A DNA stretch of 64,000 nt from Pseudorasbora parva (GCF_024679245.1 NC_090179.1:7317327-7381326), one strand, 5' to 3'; counted from the first letter of the stretch, positions 33,085 through 43,746 are shown. Program-made: numbers and translations. The notes: generated by a model not told the origin, from the letters alone.

Positions 33085-34200
33085 TTACCCCCCTACGGCC
33101 ATCTCCCAAGGGCCGAAGACCCCGACGCCGGGGTGGTCTACCTCTACCCAGAGGCACCGGTCGATCTGGATGAGTGGAGTGAAAGGTCTCAAGTAAGTTC
33201 GGATCTAGGATGTCATGTCTGGGTACCCATGATTGCTCTTCTAGGCCATAACCCTCCCAGTACACGAGATATTGGAGCTGACTACCACAATGCCGGGAGT
33301 CCAATATCTCTTGGACCTGGTATGCTGGCACGTCTAGCAGAAGTGGAGGAGGGGGCTCCGGGGCTCTGTGTAAACAAATGGGTGGTGAGGTTTTGACAAT
33401 AATACATGGAAGGTGGGGTGAATCCGGTACTGTGGAGGTAGCTGAAGTTTGTATGTGACCGGGTTGATCTGCTGCAGGACGGTGAAGGGGCCAACGAATC
33501 TGGGACTCGACTTCTTGCACTGCAGACACAGTCTGATGTCCCAGGTTGACAGCCAGACCTTCTGCCCTAGATAGACAGCCCTCTGAAGTTGGTGGTGTGC
33601 AGAGTCCCAGACCCTCTCACTCTCCCAGAACCAGTAGTCGACAGCAGGGACGTCGGAGGGTTTCCCTGACCAGTGTAAGAGTGGTGGTCGATGGCCGAGT
33701 ACACACTAAAATGGGTTTTTTGTGCATACTCGGCCCATCCTAAGAACTGGTTCCATCCTAAGAACAAGGAGTCCTTGTGGCCATGACAGAAGGTACGGAG
33801 GAAACTGCCAATCTCCTGAATCTTGCGTTCCATCTGTCCGTTCGTTTGGGGATGGTATCCTGATGACAGTCTCACGGTCACACCTAGGAGGGAGAAGAAG
33901 GCTTTCCAAACCTTGGAGATGAACTGTGGACCTCTGTCCAATACAATGTCTTCAGGGATGCCATAATATCGGAAGATGTGGTTGAACATTAGTTCCGCTG
34001 TTTCCAGAGCAGTGGGTAGACCTCGGAGTGGGATTAGGCGGTAGGACTTGGAGAAATGTTCAACCACTACTAGTACACAGGTGCAATTCTTGGAGACTGG
34101 AAGGTACGTGATGAAATTGACTCCCAGGTGTGACCATGGATGGTTGGGAATGGGCAGAGGATGGAGTTTCCCAGCTAGTAGGTGGCATGGACTCTTGGCT
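33084..34200 (-). pseudogene. Gypsy copy 1 integrase with C-terminal chromodomain
   Basis: The core is readable as HFSKSYRLIPLRGLPTALET, VLDRGPQFISKVWKAFFSLL (second catalytic Asp) and YHPQTNGQMERKIQEIGSFL (catalytic Glu) between about 34,070 and 33,780. Upstream, NFITYLPVSKNC shows the start of the catalytic core in another frame, with the site of the first Asp reading VEHFSK. The C-terminus (about 33,420-33,200) has [20 protein letters not shown] and [20 protein letters not shown], a chromodomain typical of fish chromoviral gypsy elements that directs insertion to chromatin marks. Frame changes at about 33,710 and 33,560 break it. Confidence 0.88.
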
Positions 34201-34249
34201 CTTGACTCTTGTGAGTACCAGAAATGGATGTTTGGTGCCCTCTAACCAG

Positions 34250-34860
34250 TGTCCCCACTTCTCCAAAGCCAGCTTGATGGCGAGGAGTTCACAGTTACCG
34301 ATGTCATAGTTGTTCAGTGCCTGGTAGTTGCTACAAGGCCGCAAGCCTCCATCCTTTTTTGCCACGAAGAAGAAATTCGAAGCAGCAGGGAAAGTGGATG
34401 GCTGGATGTAGCCTTGCTCCAGTGCCTCCTTGATGTACTCCTCCATGGCCTTCTCCTCTGGGAGTGAGAGAGGGTAGGCCACTAGATCATTGGGCAGCAG
34501 ATCAATGGCACAGTCCCATGACCGATGGGGAGGCAGCTTGGAAGCCCGTTGGGGACAGAAGACATCGCTGAAGGAGGAGTAACAGGACGGGACATCCACC
34601 GACAGTCGCTCTACTGGATTTTTGATGGACGTGGGGCAGACATGGCGATCTTGGGAACAAGGAGAGGGACGTAACGGTGGAGATGGGAAGCAGTCCGGGA
34701 AACAGGTGTTGCCCCACTTCAGGACTCCCCCTATCTTCCAGGAGATGACTGGTCTATGCTGCTCTAACCATGGGTGACCTAAGATGATGCCAGCAGTGGA
34801 CTCCTCCAGAACCAGCAGATGGAACTGTTCCATGTGGAGGATACCAACTTGAATGCCGAT
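34250..34860 (-). pseudogene. Gypsy copy 1 protease-RT fragment fused to RNase H
   Basis: From 34,833 the frame gives the end of the protease (LVLEESTAGIILGHPWLEQH), the linker and the RT N-terminus ([55 protein letters not shown]). The next residues are DIGNCELLAIKLALEKWGHW, which belong to RNase H. The whole RT palm, with its YVDD box, and the RT connection, about 900 bp, are therefore missing through an in-frame deletion at about 34,310. The reading frame stays open across the joint. Confidence 0.88.
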
Positions 34861-34929
34861 TGGGCCAATGGAGCGACTGACCTGCCTCCGATCAAAAGGC
34901 CTTCTGATCCACTACACAATTATGCCACT

Positions 34930-35100
34930 ACACAATGATTATATTCTGATCACTGAACAGCCAACAGCATCCGATTTAGTTTTCTCTGCTTTTCTTGCAA
35001 ACTCAGTCACAGCAGCCAGAGAAACACTAACATTTAAAAGTTGTCAAACTGCACAACTAAAGATAACACTAATCACCATGATGGTGACATAAAACTAAAT
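34930..35100 (-). repeat. Fragment of a Q-like fold-back element, right part
   Basis: Words atgattatattctgatcact, cacagcagccagagaaacac and caccatgatggtgacat follow the order of the right arm of Q2 (24,660-24,860). With 32,285-32,648 it frames the gypsy insertion. Confidence 0.6.
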
Positions 35101-35890
35101 CATCAACACAAAATCAACAAAAAACAAATCTATTCTGTCAGATGTCTACAGAAGCTCTAATAAGAAATAATAAAGTCAATCTGGTTAGTAATGCATGAAG
35201 TTAGTAATGCATTTATTATTAGTGAAACCATACTTATTCAATAATAATCAATACAGCATGAAGAATAGACGTATCAAAGGTCATAGATGTTTATCTAAGA
35301 AATTGTTCATGTCTCTTAAGCCTAAACTTAAAATTAAGAATAAGTAGTGATTTCTCTCATTTTAAGAATATAAAGGGAGATTTTACACTGGCAGTTTAAT
35401 TCAGAGCAGGGCACAGTTCGTTTGAAAAATTGGTAATGTGTACCAGTGAGCACACTAGAACCACACCATACCTGGAGGAGGTCCATATTCAACGAGTAGG
35501 AATATAGCGCCGCCCCTTTAAGAGATCCGCGTTCCCTGACACTGCCAGTATTTTGCATGTGCGCGCCGAACTGGGCCGCGATTCACGTGGACAGTGTAAA
35601 GAACACGGACTCGGGAGCGTGCTTGTTCAGGAAAGTAACCTGTGCATTCGTTTTATCCGATTGTAATGTATTTAGTTCAATAAAACACGTGTACTGTAGG
35701 CGGTGATGGTGTTAATGATTTACCTCAGACATGAGCGAGAATGAGCGAGAGTGATCTTCAGCGCATCGCGCTCAGACTGCAGAGAATGTGCTCAGTGAAA
35801 AAATGCACTTTTCTTTCTGGAGTCTAATAAAAGTTAAACAGAAAATATGGTAGCTTATGTAGGCAATAAATGCACTTTTGGTTTAGAATA
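35101..35890. other. No gene recognised
   Basis: AT-rich sequence, then a GC-richer piece near 35,500-35,620 (agcgccgcccctttaagag). A degraded hAT-like element may run from here through 37,085 because the TTAA element at 35,895 looks inserted within it. I cannot find the left end. Confidence 0.3.
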
Positions 35891-35894
35891 TTAA

Positions 35895-36888
35895 AGGGGG
35901 GGTGAAATGCTGTTTCATGCATACTGATCTTTTTACACTGTTAAAGACTTGGAATCCCATACTAAACATAGACAAAGTTTCAAAAGTTAAGGTGGACGTT
36001 TGATGGGAGTATTTCTTTGTCAAAAATACTACTTCCGGTTAGTCATAAGTTTCGGCAAGTTTTTTGAGATCATGCGTCCCCATTGACGTTAATGGGGGCG
36101 GAATTTCCTTGTATGGGCCTTACGGACAATTCTACCGGAAGCGCGTGAGAGAGAGCGAGGGAGAGAGCGAAAGCAACAGGCTACGCCCATCAAAGCGCTG
36201 GCTTGTAGGATGCTGGACAGGTGATATAACCAGTAGCTACTGACTTACCCACTGATAGGCCGGCGGTCGATCTGTATTAGCACTTTCCTCACGCGACGGG
36301 CGAATCACTTTCCTCACAGAGTGACTCACTTTCCTCACGCGGCAGGCGAATCACTTTCCTCACCGAGCGACTCACTTTCCTCACAGAGCGACTCACTTTC
36401 CTCACGCGGCGGGCGAATCACTTTCCTCACTGAGCGAATCACTTTCCTCACAGAGCGAATCACTTTCCTCACAGAGCGAATCACTTTCCTCACGCGGCGG
36501 GCGAATCACTTTCCTCACTGAGCGAATCACTTTCCTCACGCGGCGGGCGAATCACTTTCCTCACTGAGCGAATCACTTTCCTCACAGAGCGAATCACTTT
36601 CCTCACGCGGCGGGCGAATCACTTTCCTCACTGAGCGAATCACTTTCCTCACAGAGCGACTCACTTTCCTCACTGCAGCGCGCTGCTGCACACGTCATTA
36701 TTTAGCTCCGCTCACACGACACGCCCCCACCCGCTCGGCTTTTTTCGGAAAGACTCGGAACAGCACATCTTTCTTATATAATTATAAAAAAAATAAAGAC
36801 TTTTCGGAGATATGCAGGATGCAATGCTACTCTATAGGTACTCAAGATTGAAATGACACTGACTGAAACTGAGTGTTTCACCCCCCCT
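35895..36888 (+). mobile_element. TTAA-flanked MITE-like element, copy 1
   Basis: The ends are agggggggtgaaa and the inverse tttcaccccccct, with TTAA on both sides (35,891-35,894 and 36,889-36,892), the target duplication of piggyBac-type elements. Internal landmarks shared with the inverted copy at 38,352: tgctgtttcatgcatactga, agacttggaatccca, catagacaaagtttcaaaag and gtatgggccttacgg. The right half holds an 18-copy minisatellite that copy 2 lacks. It is non-coding; an open frame across the minisatellite is an artefact. Confidence 0.8.
36280..36674. repeat. Minisatellite, core cactttcctcac, 18 copies
   Basis: The core cactttcctcac recurs 18 times, followed by one of three spacers: agagcgaat/agagcgact, tgagcgaat, or the longer gcggcgggcgaat. 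Units are therefore about 21 or 25 bp and alternate in a semi-regular higher-order order. It sits inside TTAA element copy 1. Confidence 0.95.
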
Positions 36889-36892
36889 TTAA

Positions 36893-37090
36893 TGTTAATG
36901 TCAACACTTTTCTTTCCCTATTAATGTTTGCTGTTGCATCCTTTGCGTCTGACTGCTCTGGCTTTTTCCAACTAGGGGCTATGCCACGGATCAAACAGAA
37001 AATACGTGCTGCGTTAACGCGCGTTAATAAATTTAGTGCCGTTAAAATGAATTTGCATTAACGCTTTATTATTGCGTCAACTTTGACAGC
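36893..37090 (-). repeat. Probable hAT-type terminus
   Basis: The sequence ends cgtcaactttgacagcccta, preceded by gcgttaacgcgcgttaataa, which I recognise as the end of a common fish hAT repeat (inverse start tagggctgtcaaagttg). The partner end is not identified. Confidence 0.45.
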
Positions 37091-37130
37091 CCTAAATAAC
37101 ATATTTCAAATCACCAACAAAATCTAACAT

Positions 37131-38196
37131 ACTCTCACCTAAAGGATTATTAGGAACACCATACTAATACTGTGTTTGACCCCTTTCGCCTTCAGAGGTG
37201 CCTTAATTCTACGTGGCACTGATTCAACAAGGTGCTGAAAGCATTCTTTATAAATGTTGGCCCATATTGATAGGATAGGATCTTGCAGTTGATGGAGATT
37301 TGTGGGATGCACATGCAGGGCACGAAGCTCCCGTTCCACCACATCCCAAAGATGCTCTATTGGGTTGAGATCTGGTGACTGTGGGGGCCATTTAAGTACA
37401 GCGAACTCATTGTCATGTTCAAGAAACCAATTTGAAATGATTCAAGCTTTGTGACGGTGCATTATCTTGCTGGAAGTAGCCATCAGAGGATGGGTACATG
37501 GTGGTCATAAAGGGATGGACATGTTCAAGAACGATACTCAGGTAGGCCGTGTCATTTAAACGATGCCCAATTGGCACTAAGGGGCCTAAAGTGTGCCAAG
37601 AAAACATCCCCCCCACCATTACACCACCAGCACCAGCCTGCACAGTGGTAACAAGGCATGATGGATCCATGTTCTCATTCTGTTTATGCCAAATTCTGAC
37701 TCTACCATCTGAATGTCTCAACAGAAATCAAGACTCATCAGACCAGGCAACATTTTTCCAGTCTTTAAACTGTCCAATTTTGGTGAGCTTGTGCAAATTG
37801 TCGCCTCTTTTTCCTATTTGTAGCTGAGGTGAGTGGTACCCGGTGGGGTCTTCTGCTGTTGTAGCTCATCCGCCTCAATGTTGTGCGTGTTGTGGCTTCA
37901 CAAATGCTTTGCTGCATACCTTGGTTGTAACAAGTGGTTATTTCAGTCAAAGTTGCTCTTCTATCATCTTGAATCAGTCGGCCCATTCTCCTCTGACCTC
38001 TAGCATCAACAAGGCATTTTTCCCCCACAGGACTGCCGCATACTGGATGTTTTTCCCTTTTCACACCTTTGTAAACCATAGAAATGGTTGTGTGTGAAAA
38101 TCCCAGTAACTGAGCAGATTGTGAAATACTCAGACCGCCCGTCTGCCACCAACAACCATGACACGCTCAAAATTGCTTAAATCACACTGAATATAA
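37131..38196 (-). mobile_element. Tc1/mariner transposon copy 2, 5' truncated
   Basis: The intact 3' terminus lies at 37,131 (ctctcacctaaaggattatt, same family as 3367). Reading on the complement, it runs back through the transposase and breaks off near 38,196, within the first helix-turn-helix, so the start codon and 5' TIR are lost. Confidence 0.9.
37139..38190 (-). pseudogene. Tc1-like transposase, 5' truncated and frame-shifted
   Basis: Readable segments on the minus strand are KCLVDARGQRRMGRLIQDDR and SICEATTRTTLRRMSYNSRR (38,010-37,850, DNA-binding part), [20 protein letters not shown] and VMVGGMFSWHTLGPLVPIGH (37,721-37,560), SSDGYFQQDNAPSQSLNHF with the second catalytic Asp (about 37,480-37,430) and the C-terminal VERELRALHVHPTNLHQL to 37,139. 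A stop within the first Asp region (about 37,725) and a frame change near 37,420 inactivate it. Unlike copy 1, it keeps the QQDNAP motif. Confidence 0.9.
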
Positions 38197-38351
38197 TGAC
38201 TTTGTGGTATGGTAAAATCTATTGCATTAATTCATGTAATTTATACATTGTAAAATCAAGATTAAGGGATTAAATGTAGTTAGCCACGTTCTTGTAGAAA
38301 AAGACACCCAATCTGGTTAACTTTAAAATAATTTAAGCTGGCCGTGATTAA

Positions 38352-39523
38352 AGGGGGGGTGAAACACTCAGTTTCAGTCAATCTCATGTCAATCTTGAGT
38401 ACCTATAGAGTAGTATTGCATCCTTCATATCTCCGAAAAGTCTTTAGTTTTATCATATTTATAAAAGAAATATAGGCTGTACCGAGTCTTTCCGGAAAAA
38501 ACCGAGCGCCTGGAGGCGTATCGTGTGGGCGGAGCTAAAGAATGACGAGCGGTGACGTCCTCAAGCGTGGAGAAACCCATCTATCTCAGCTAATACAGAT
38601 AATGATCCACAATCAAATCTGAGGGAGAAATAAATTGAACAGGAGAAACGGCAACAGCAGGACGTCCGTCTCTGTGGTATGTAAGTTACTGTATTTAATG
38701 GCCTCTCCACATTTCTGTGTGTTTACTCGCAGAGTATGAGGACATGATTCGGTTTATGGACTATTGTATGCGACTAGACCTTAGAAGTAGCAAGCAAAAC
38801 GGTTTTGCACGTCAGAATACTGTAACGTTATACAGAGAACAACAATGGAGTAACCGTTAGCGCATTTGAATGACGAAGCACGCGATCGTTTTGTTTACTG
38901 ATGTTTACTCATGCGACGGTAGCCAATAGCAGAGACATTTGAAGCAGTTTAAGTTAACTCACCGTCGAAGCTTTATCGCTGGGACCGCTCCGTCAGAAAC
39001 ACACTTCTTTGGTATGATTTGGTAAAGTCCTGTGACAGCAGTGGCGTGTAAATCCATTTTGAGACGCAACTGAAACGATGTTGTCAAGCTTCCCGTCATT
39101 TCTGCGTTCAAATCGGTTCAAATGCAGCGCTGCCTTCCCGGAATGCTGTGCTGAAGAGTTGAAGTCGCTCGACGTCACCCATAGGAATAAAGTGGAGCGC
39201 GGCGCCGTTCACGGACGACTGGATCTGCAGCTGAGAGACTGTTTACAGCGTGCTCTAGTCACGCGCGCGCGCGCACCCTACCGGGAGAAGAGCCCGTACG
39301 GCCCATACAAGGACCTTCCGCTCTTATTAACGTCAAATAGACCCATAGTCGAAAAAAACTCGCCGAAACTTGTGAGAAACCGGAAGGAGTATTTTTGACA
39401 CAGAAATACTCCATCAAACGTCCAACATTAGTTTTTGAAACTTTGTCTATGTTTAGGATGGGAATCCAAGTCTTTAACAGTGTAAAAAGCTCAGTATGCA
39501 TGAAACAGCATTTCACCCCCCCT
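38352..39523 (-). mobile_element. TTAA-flanked MITE-like element, copy 2
   Basis: It begins agggggggtgaaacactcag and ends agcatttcaccccccct, with TTAA on both sides (38,348-38,351 and 39,524-39,527). It is inverted relative to copy 1: agtctttaacagtgtaaaaa and tttgtctatgtttagga lie near the right end here. The interior (38,600-39,240) contains about 600 bp not present in copy 1, with a CG-alternating tract near 39,263. It is non-coding. Confidence 0.8.
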
Positions 39524-39527
39524 TTAA

Positions 39528-40002
39528 GTGCTGGCTGCCTTTGTGTGTGTGTCCTCTAGCAATGTTAGCCTTATTTAAAAGTGTCTTGTCGTTTTTATAT
39601 CCACTGAAAATTTTGCAGCAATTAATTGATCAAAGCTAGTCTGCACCAAAGAAGGAAAGTTTGGATGGCAGGTGAACTTGGATACCAAATAAACATTCAT
39701 GTGTAACGTTAGCAGCAAGTCCATGTATGATGTCAGCCATTTTATTTTAGTGAGCTAACAATATGAAAGTCTGTACATTTTTAATGAAATTAAAATTTTA
39801 AAACCTAACGTTAGACCACAGCTTTTCATGGCTAAAGTGAGGTTAGCACCAGTAGCTTCAGCCCTTTGCATCAGTCTAGGTCTACGAGCTGAAGCAGGAA
39901 CAGTTAACTTTTGAATGCAATCAATTTGGCAAGCCCCTCCGCCTAAATCCTAAATGCAAACTAAATGCATGTGTTTTTGACAGGTCATAAAACTATTGGA
40001 TT

Positions 40003-40005
<3 letters not shown>
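39528..40005. other. No gene recognised
   Basis: AT-rich, no repeat boundary or coding signal found. Confidence 0.35.

Positions 40006-40071
<66 letters not shown>
40006..40071. repeat. (TA)n microsatellite
   Basis: About 33 uninterrupted TA units. Confidence 0.97.
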
Positions 40072-40074
<3 letters not shown>

Positions 40075-41310
40075 CATGAGGCGCATTAAATACAGACGCA
40101 AAAGAAAATTCCCTCCAGAATTTTATATCATAAATTAATGACGCATTCGGTGACAGTGAAAAGTGCAAAAGAAATGGTAGCTACAAAGCAATCACTAGCG
40201 CTCATTTTGGTCATAGCTTGTCTTGAAAAACGAAGACAATTTGACAGTTGTCGTAGGAGAAGTCACACTGCAGGACTGTGCGCCAAATCTTCTGGCACTG
40301 CCAGAATTTTGTCTAAGATAAAATTTGATTGCAACGGTCGTTAATCGGCTGTCGGTGAACATGTCAAACTAAGGATTAAGATTTTAGCCTAGGATCAGAG
40401 GAATCTTTTAGGATTTGCAAAATTTGTCTCAGATGGCCAAATCGTGGCTAAAATCGCACAATGTGCACCCGGCTTTAGTAAAAGTTTGTCTCAGCAGCTT
40501 TGTGAAAAGGTTTAAAGAGAAAACTCTTCCCTAAGAACTTTTAGTGCTGTTTTGGATAACTCTTAGTGGTAAGATAAAATGTTTTGTGAATATGGCCCAG
40601 GTCTTTAGCATCTATATACTCTCACCTCCCTTTTCTTAGGTGTACACTGGTCCGATACAGGAACATTAATACTGAGTATTACAGCCTCACCCTGAGGTCT
40701 GATCTATAGTCTTCCAACACTATGAATGTCCCTGCTGTGGTCCTCTGAGCATAAAATCTTTAATACTTCTATTCTGCAGCTGCCCAGCATATACCAGACA
40801 CGACTCCCAAGTTGCTTTTTGCAGGAATGAATCTTTATTTACAGCCAGGAGATCACTGGCCACAACAACCAAGTGTCTCTCTGAACAGAAAGATACATGT
40901 ACACTTATATCTTACAGTTGAGTAAAAATCAATGTCACTTCGTCACTGTAATTGGTTATACTGTTCTGGAGAGCGGTTTGTAATGATCTAAGGTAATCAT
41001 ATGACTTTTAGTTTTACTGTGTTAAGCACTTTTTAAGTAAGTCTAGACCTAGATAGCATGGTGAAATTGATACAATGTTGTGTTTTGATCCACGGCATCA
41101 TTTAGGTTGAGACTGAAATTTCAATGTTTAAAATTTGATGGATTGTCATTGAAATCTTGTTGAAAATCAACATGCAGAAGTCTTAAGAGTAATGGCGGGA
41201 TTAACCTTGTTGCAATTGGTGATGTCATCATGCTTACTAACTATGACCACAGTGATTGGCTGATAGGGGAGTAGTCTCTGTCAGTGATTTATATATAGAA
41301 ATATTTTGTT
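40072..41310. other. No gene recognised; dispersed-repeat texture
   Basis: The stretch 40,370-40,600 (ggctaaaatcgcacaatgtg, cttttagtgctgttttgg, gttttgtgaatatggccc) resembles a dispersed repeat and shares wording with 47,755-47,870 (tttagcactaaaatgctttg). No coding potential is seen. Confidence 0.35.
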
Positions 41311-41314
41311 TCAT

Positions 41315-41422
41315 GTTGCCATATTCAAATAAAATGCTTAAAATAAGAATGTTGCCATATTCACATAACGATTTTAAAATAAAAAGGTTGCCATATTCAA
41401 TTAAAGATAAAAAAAATTACCT
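41315..41422. repeat. 36-bp tandem repeat, three units
   Basis: The phrase gttgccatattca starts at 41,315, 41,351 and 41,387, exactly 36 bp apart, followed each time by an AT-rich variable part. Confidence 0.85.
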
Positions 41423-41542
41423 CAAATGTCTTCATCTTGTGAGTTTGCAGAATTCGAGCTGAAATTATGTTAAATTATAAACAAAGTTCATGAGGAGCAT
41501 GTTTAAATGGTCAATCTAATCAGCGCGAGAGGAGGTACATAC

Positions 41543-41897
41543 TGTCAAGCCCTCCCAATCATCAGTCACTGCCATGCCCACTCGTTCCCCATCACCATCA
41601 TTATGAACACCTGGGCACCATCACCAGCCACCACTATATCAATCCGGCTCACCTTCACTCCCATTGTCTGGTCTTGCACCGATCCACCCATGACTACCTG
41701 TCCTTCGTTGAAGCCTTCACCTGTACCATCTTCGTCTCCATCGTCATCATCATCTTCGTCTTTACCATCATTGTCTCCACCTTCAATGTCCTTCGTTTGA
41801 GTGTCACCCACCTTCTAAGTATCACCTCTGTCCGTTACCTCTGATAATAAACTTTGCACTTGCACTAATCCATCTGTGTCCTCGTCTGTGCCTGACA
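41543..41897 (+). repeat. 5' LTR of gypsy copy 2
   Basis: 355 bp from TGTCAAGCCCTCCC to GTGCCTGACA; the ends form the inverted pair TGTCA/TGACA. A polyadenylation-like signal (aataaa at about 41,845) lies 50 bp before the end. Part of the same sequence (tcgttccccatcaccatcat, gaacacctgggcacca) recurs downstream of pol at 44,595-44,640, marking a 3' LTR remnant. Confidence 0.82.
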
Positions 41898-41911
41898 GAA
41901 GACCAGATCAA

Positions 41912-42586
41912 ATGCAGAGCTCTTCGGACACAGGCAGGGACCGCACCGCAGACCACTTCACCATACTGGTTCGCGCTGTACGGTCCTCGCTGGTTCACGA
42001 CACTCCCTCCACCACTACCCAAACTAGCGTGTCATCACCTGCACCACCGGCACCCATTACTTCGTCAGCTGCCTGCGTAAGTCCCATGGCCCGACCAGCG
42101 ACCTACAGTGGCGCAGCGGAGGATTGCAGCAGGTTTCTCTTGCAATGTTCCCTTTATATGGACGCAAACTCCCATCTGTTCCACAGCGAGAGAGCATTTA
42201 TCATATCCTTACTCTCAGGCCGAGCACTACAGTGGGCTCAGTCGCTATGGGAAGCAAATGCCCCCGTCATCGGCTCAATCACCGCCTTCTGCACTCATCT
42301 AAAAGAGGTATTTGATCAACAAACTGCCGAATTATCTGTCCATGATCAACTGATTTCTATTCGCCAAGGCAAACGAGAGACAACGAGTTCCTATGCATTG
42401 CGTATCCGCGCGCTGGCCTGTATGAGCGGATGGAATGAATCAGCCCTCGTCACCGCCTTTCGCCACGTTGTCCTCGCTGACGTCAAGCAACTTATTGTGG
42501 TCTACAAGGACGCCTTGGGCTTGCAGGCCCTCATCCAGAAAACCATCCACGTGTCTCAACGGTTATCTGCCTTTAGCCTCTCCTGA
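41912..42586 (+). pseudogene. Gypsy copy 2 gag (capsid domain, open frame)
   Basis: An open frame of 224 residues from the first ATG after the LTR (41,912). It contains the retrotransposon gag domain: PATYSGAAEDCSRFLLQCSL (about residues 55-75), HSERAFIISLLSGRALQWAQ, and LKEVFDQQ ... YALRIRALACMSGWNESALV. It would form the capsid. The frame closes at 42,586, and after a shift the nucleocapsid zinc knuckle is still readable at 42,707-42,748 (CLYCGGDGHGITTC, a C-X2-C-X4-H-X4-C motif). The gag proper is undamaged, but the link to pol is broken. An ATG at 41,876 also exists in frame, but it lies inside the LTR. Confidence 0.85.
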
Positions 42587-42772
42587 CCTGCTGCCGATCC
42601 TCCGCCCGCTCAAACACCTGTTGCACCTCCAGCACCTGAACCCATGCAGATCGATTCATACCATCTCACCACCACCGAACGCCAACACAGGATATCATAA
42701 CATCTGTGCCTGTATTGTGGGGGAGATGGACATGGCATTACGACCTGCCCCATGTGACTCACTCGGCCAGCG

Positions 42773-43264
42773 GTGAGTACCATCCAATTACCTCCGTTAA
42801 CGGCAAACCTTACCAAGACGCCATTATTCATTTGTAATTCTCACTCATCTGTTGCAGCACAAGCCCTCATCGACTCCGGGTCGGCGGGAAACTTCATCAG
42901 TCAGCAAACCCTCGAAAAGCTAACCACCCATCGTCAACGTTGTCCCGTCCACCTCAGAATCACCACCATCTCTCCCCCCCCCACACACTTACACTACGCG
43001 TTGGAAACCATCACGTTCATGGTCCTGGAGGAGTCAACAGCGGACATCATCCTGGGACGCCCCTGGCTTATACTGCACTGGCCACATATCGACTGGTCCA
43101 CCGGAGAGATCCTGCAATGGGGTGAGAACTGCTTTGATCGTTGTATTCATCGTCCTCGCCGAAAAGGTTCATCATCATCGTCAGTTACTTCATCATTACC
43201 TGTCCAGTCCACCTCAGTAGAGAGTCCCGAAACTCAAGTCAATGTGGCCATTCCCCCAGCTTAA
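42773..43264 (+). pseudogene. Gypsy copy 2 aspartic protease
   Basis: The open frame carries the retropepsin-like active site ALIDSGSAGNFIS (about residue 32-44; Asp-Ser-Gly) and the downstream ILGRPWLILHWPHIDW block typical of gypsy protease-to-RT linkers. It would process gag-pol. The frame stops at 43,264 before RT; the following linker (equivalent to [17 protein letters not shown]) is readable only in another frame at about 43,310-43,370. It has the same arrangement as the fragment in gypsy copy 1, with related but clearly different sequence. Confidence 0.82.
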
Positions 43265-43639
43265 CGGGCGTTCCAGGATGTCATTCAGCAGATGTCTTAA
43301 GCAGTTGGCTACCAAACTACCACACCATCGGCCATGGGACTGCGCCATCGACCTCCTGCCTGGGACTACAAGGGTTCATCCATCCATCGACCTCCCCTGC
43401 CACTTCAAGCTTTTTCTTCGTGGCCAAGAAGGACGGAGGCTTGCGGCCGTGTATCGACTACTGTCACTTTAATTCTCAGACTGTCAAATTCAGTTATCCT
43501 CTTCCTCTGGTCCCATCCGCTCTAGAACAGCTCCGTGGGGCCACCATCTTCTCCAAGCTCGATCTCAGAAGTGCCTACAACCTTATTCGCATTCACAAGG
43601 GAGACTAGTGGAAGACAGCCTTCATCACTCCCTCAGGTC

Positions 43640-43746
43640 CCAGGGAAAGCAAGAACTGACAAAAATGTAAAATGTGTACCTTGAATACAATATAAGTCGC
43701 TTTGGATAAAAGCGTCTGCCAAATGCATAAATGTAAATGTAAATGT
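43640..43746 (+). mobile_element. 107-bp LINE/SINE 3' tail inserted in gypsy RT
   Basis: The insertion ends ggataaaagcgtctgccaaa, tgcataaatgtaaatgtaaatgta, the familiar 3' tail of fish L2-related LINEs and the SINEs that use them. It is flanked by AGGTC (43,635-43,639 and 43,747-43,751), a 5-bp duplication. Removing it restores the RT phrase ending in [12 protein letters not shown]. It is 5' truncated, as is usual for target-primed insertions. Confidence 0.85.

Larger units (their letters stand above)
32649..34905 (-). mobile_element. Ty3/gypsy retrotransposon copy 1, 5' truncated
   Basis: Minus-strand order: end of protease, start of RT, a deletion joining RT to RNase H, a second joint into integrase, then chromodomain, polypurine tract and 3' LTR. 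The gag region, 5' LTR and most of RT are missing. It lies within a Q-like fold-back copy (32,285-32,648 and about 34,930-35,100), so it is younger than that copy. Confidence 0.9.

Noticed and set aside
36321..36521. Repetitive open frame (Ser/Leu/Thr/Phe repeats)
   Set aside because: Translation of the 21/25-bp minisatellite.
41566..41811. Asp/Glu-rich minus-strand open frame
   Set aside because: Complement of the CAT/CATCAT-rich stretch of the gypsy LTR; no homologue recognised.
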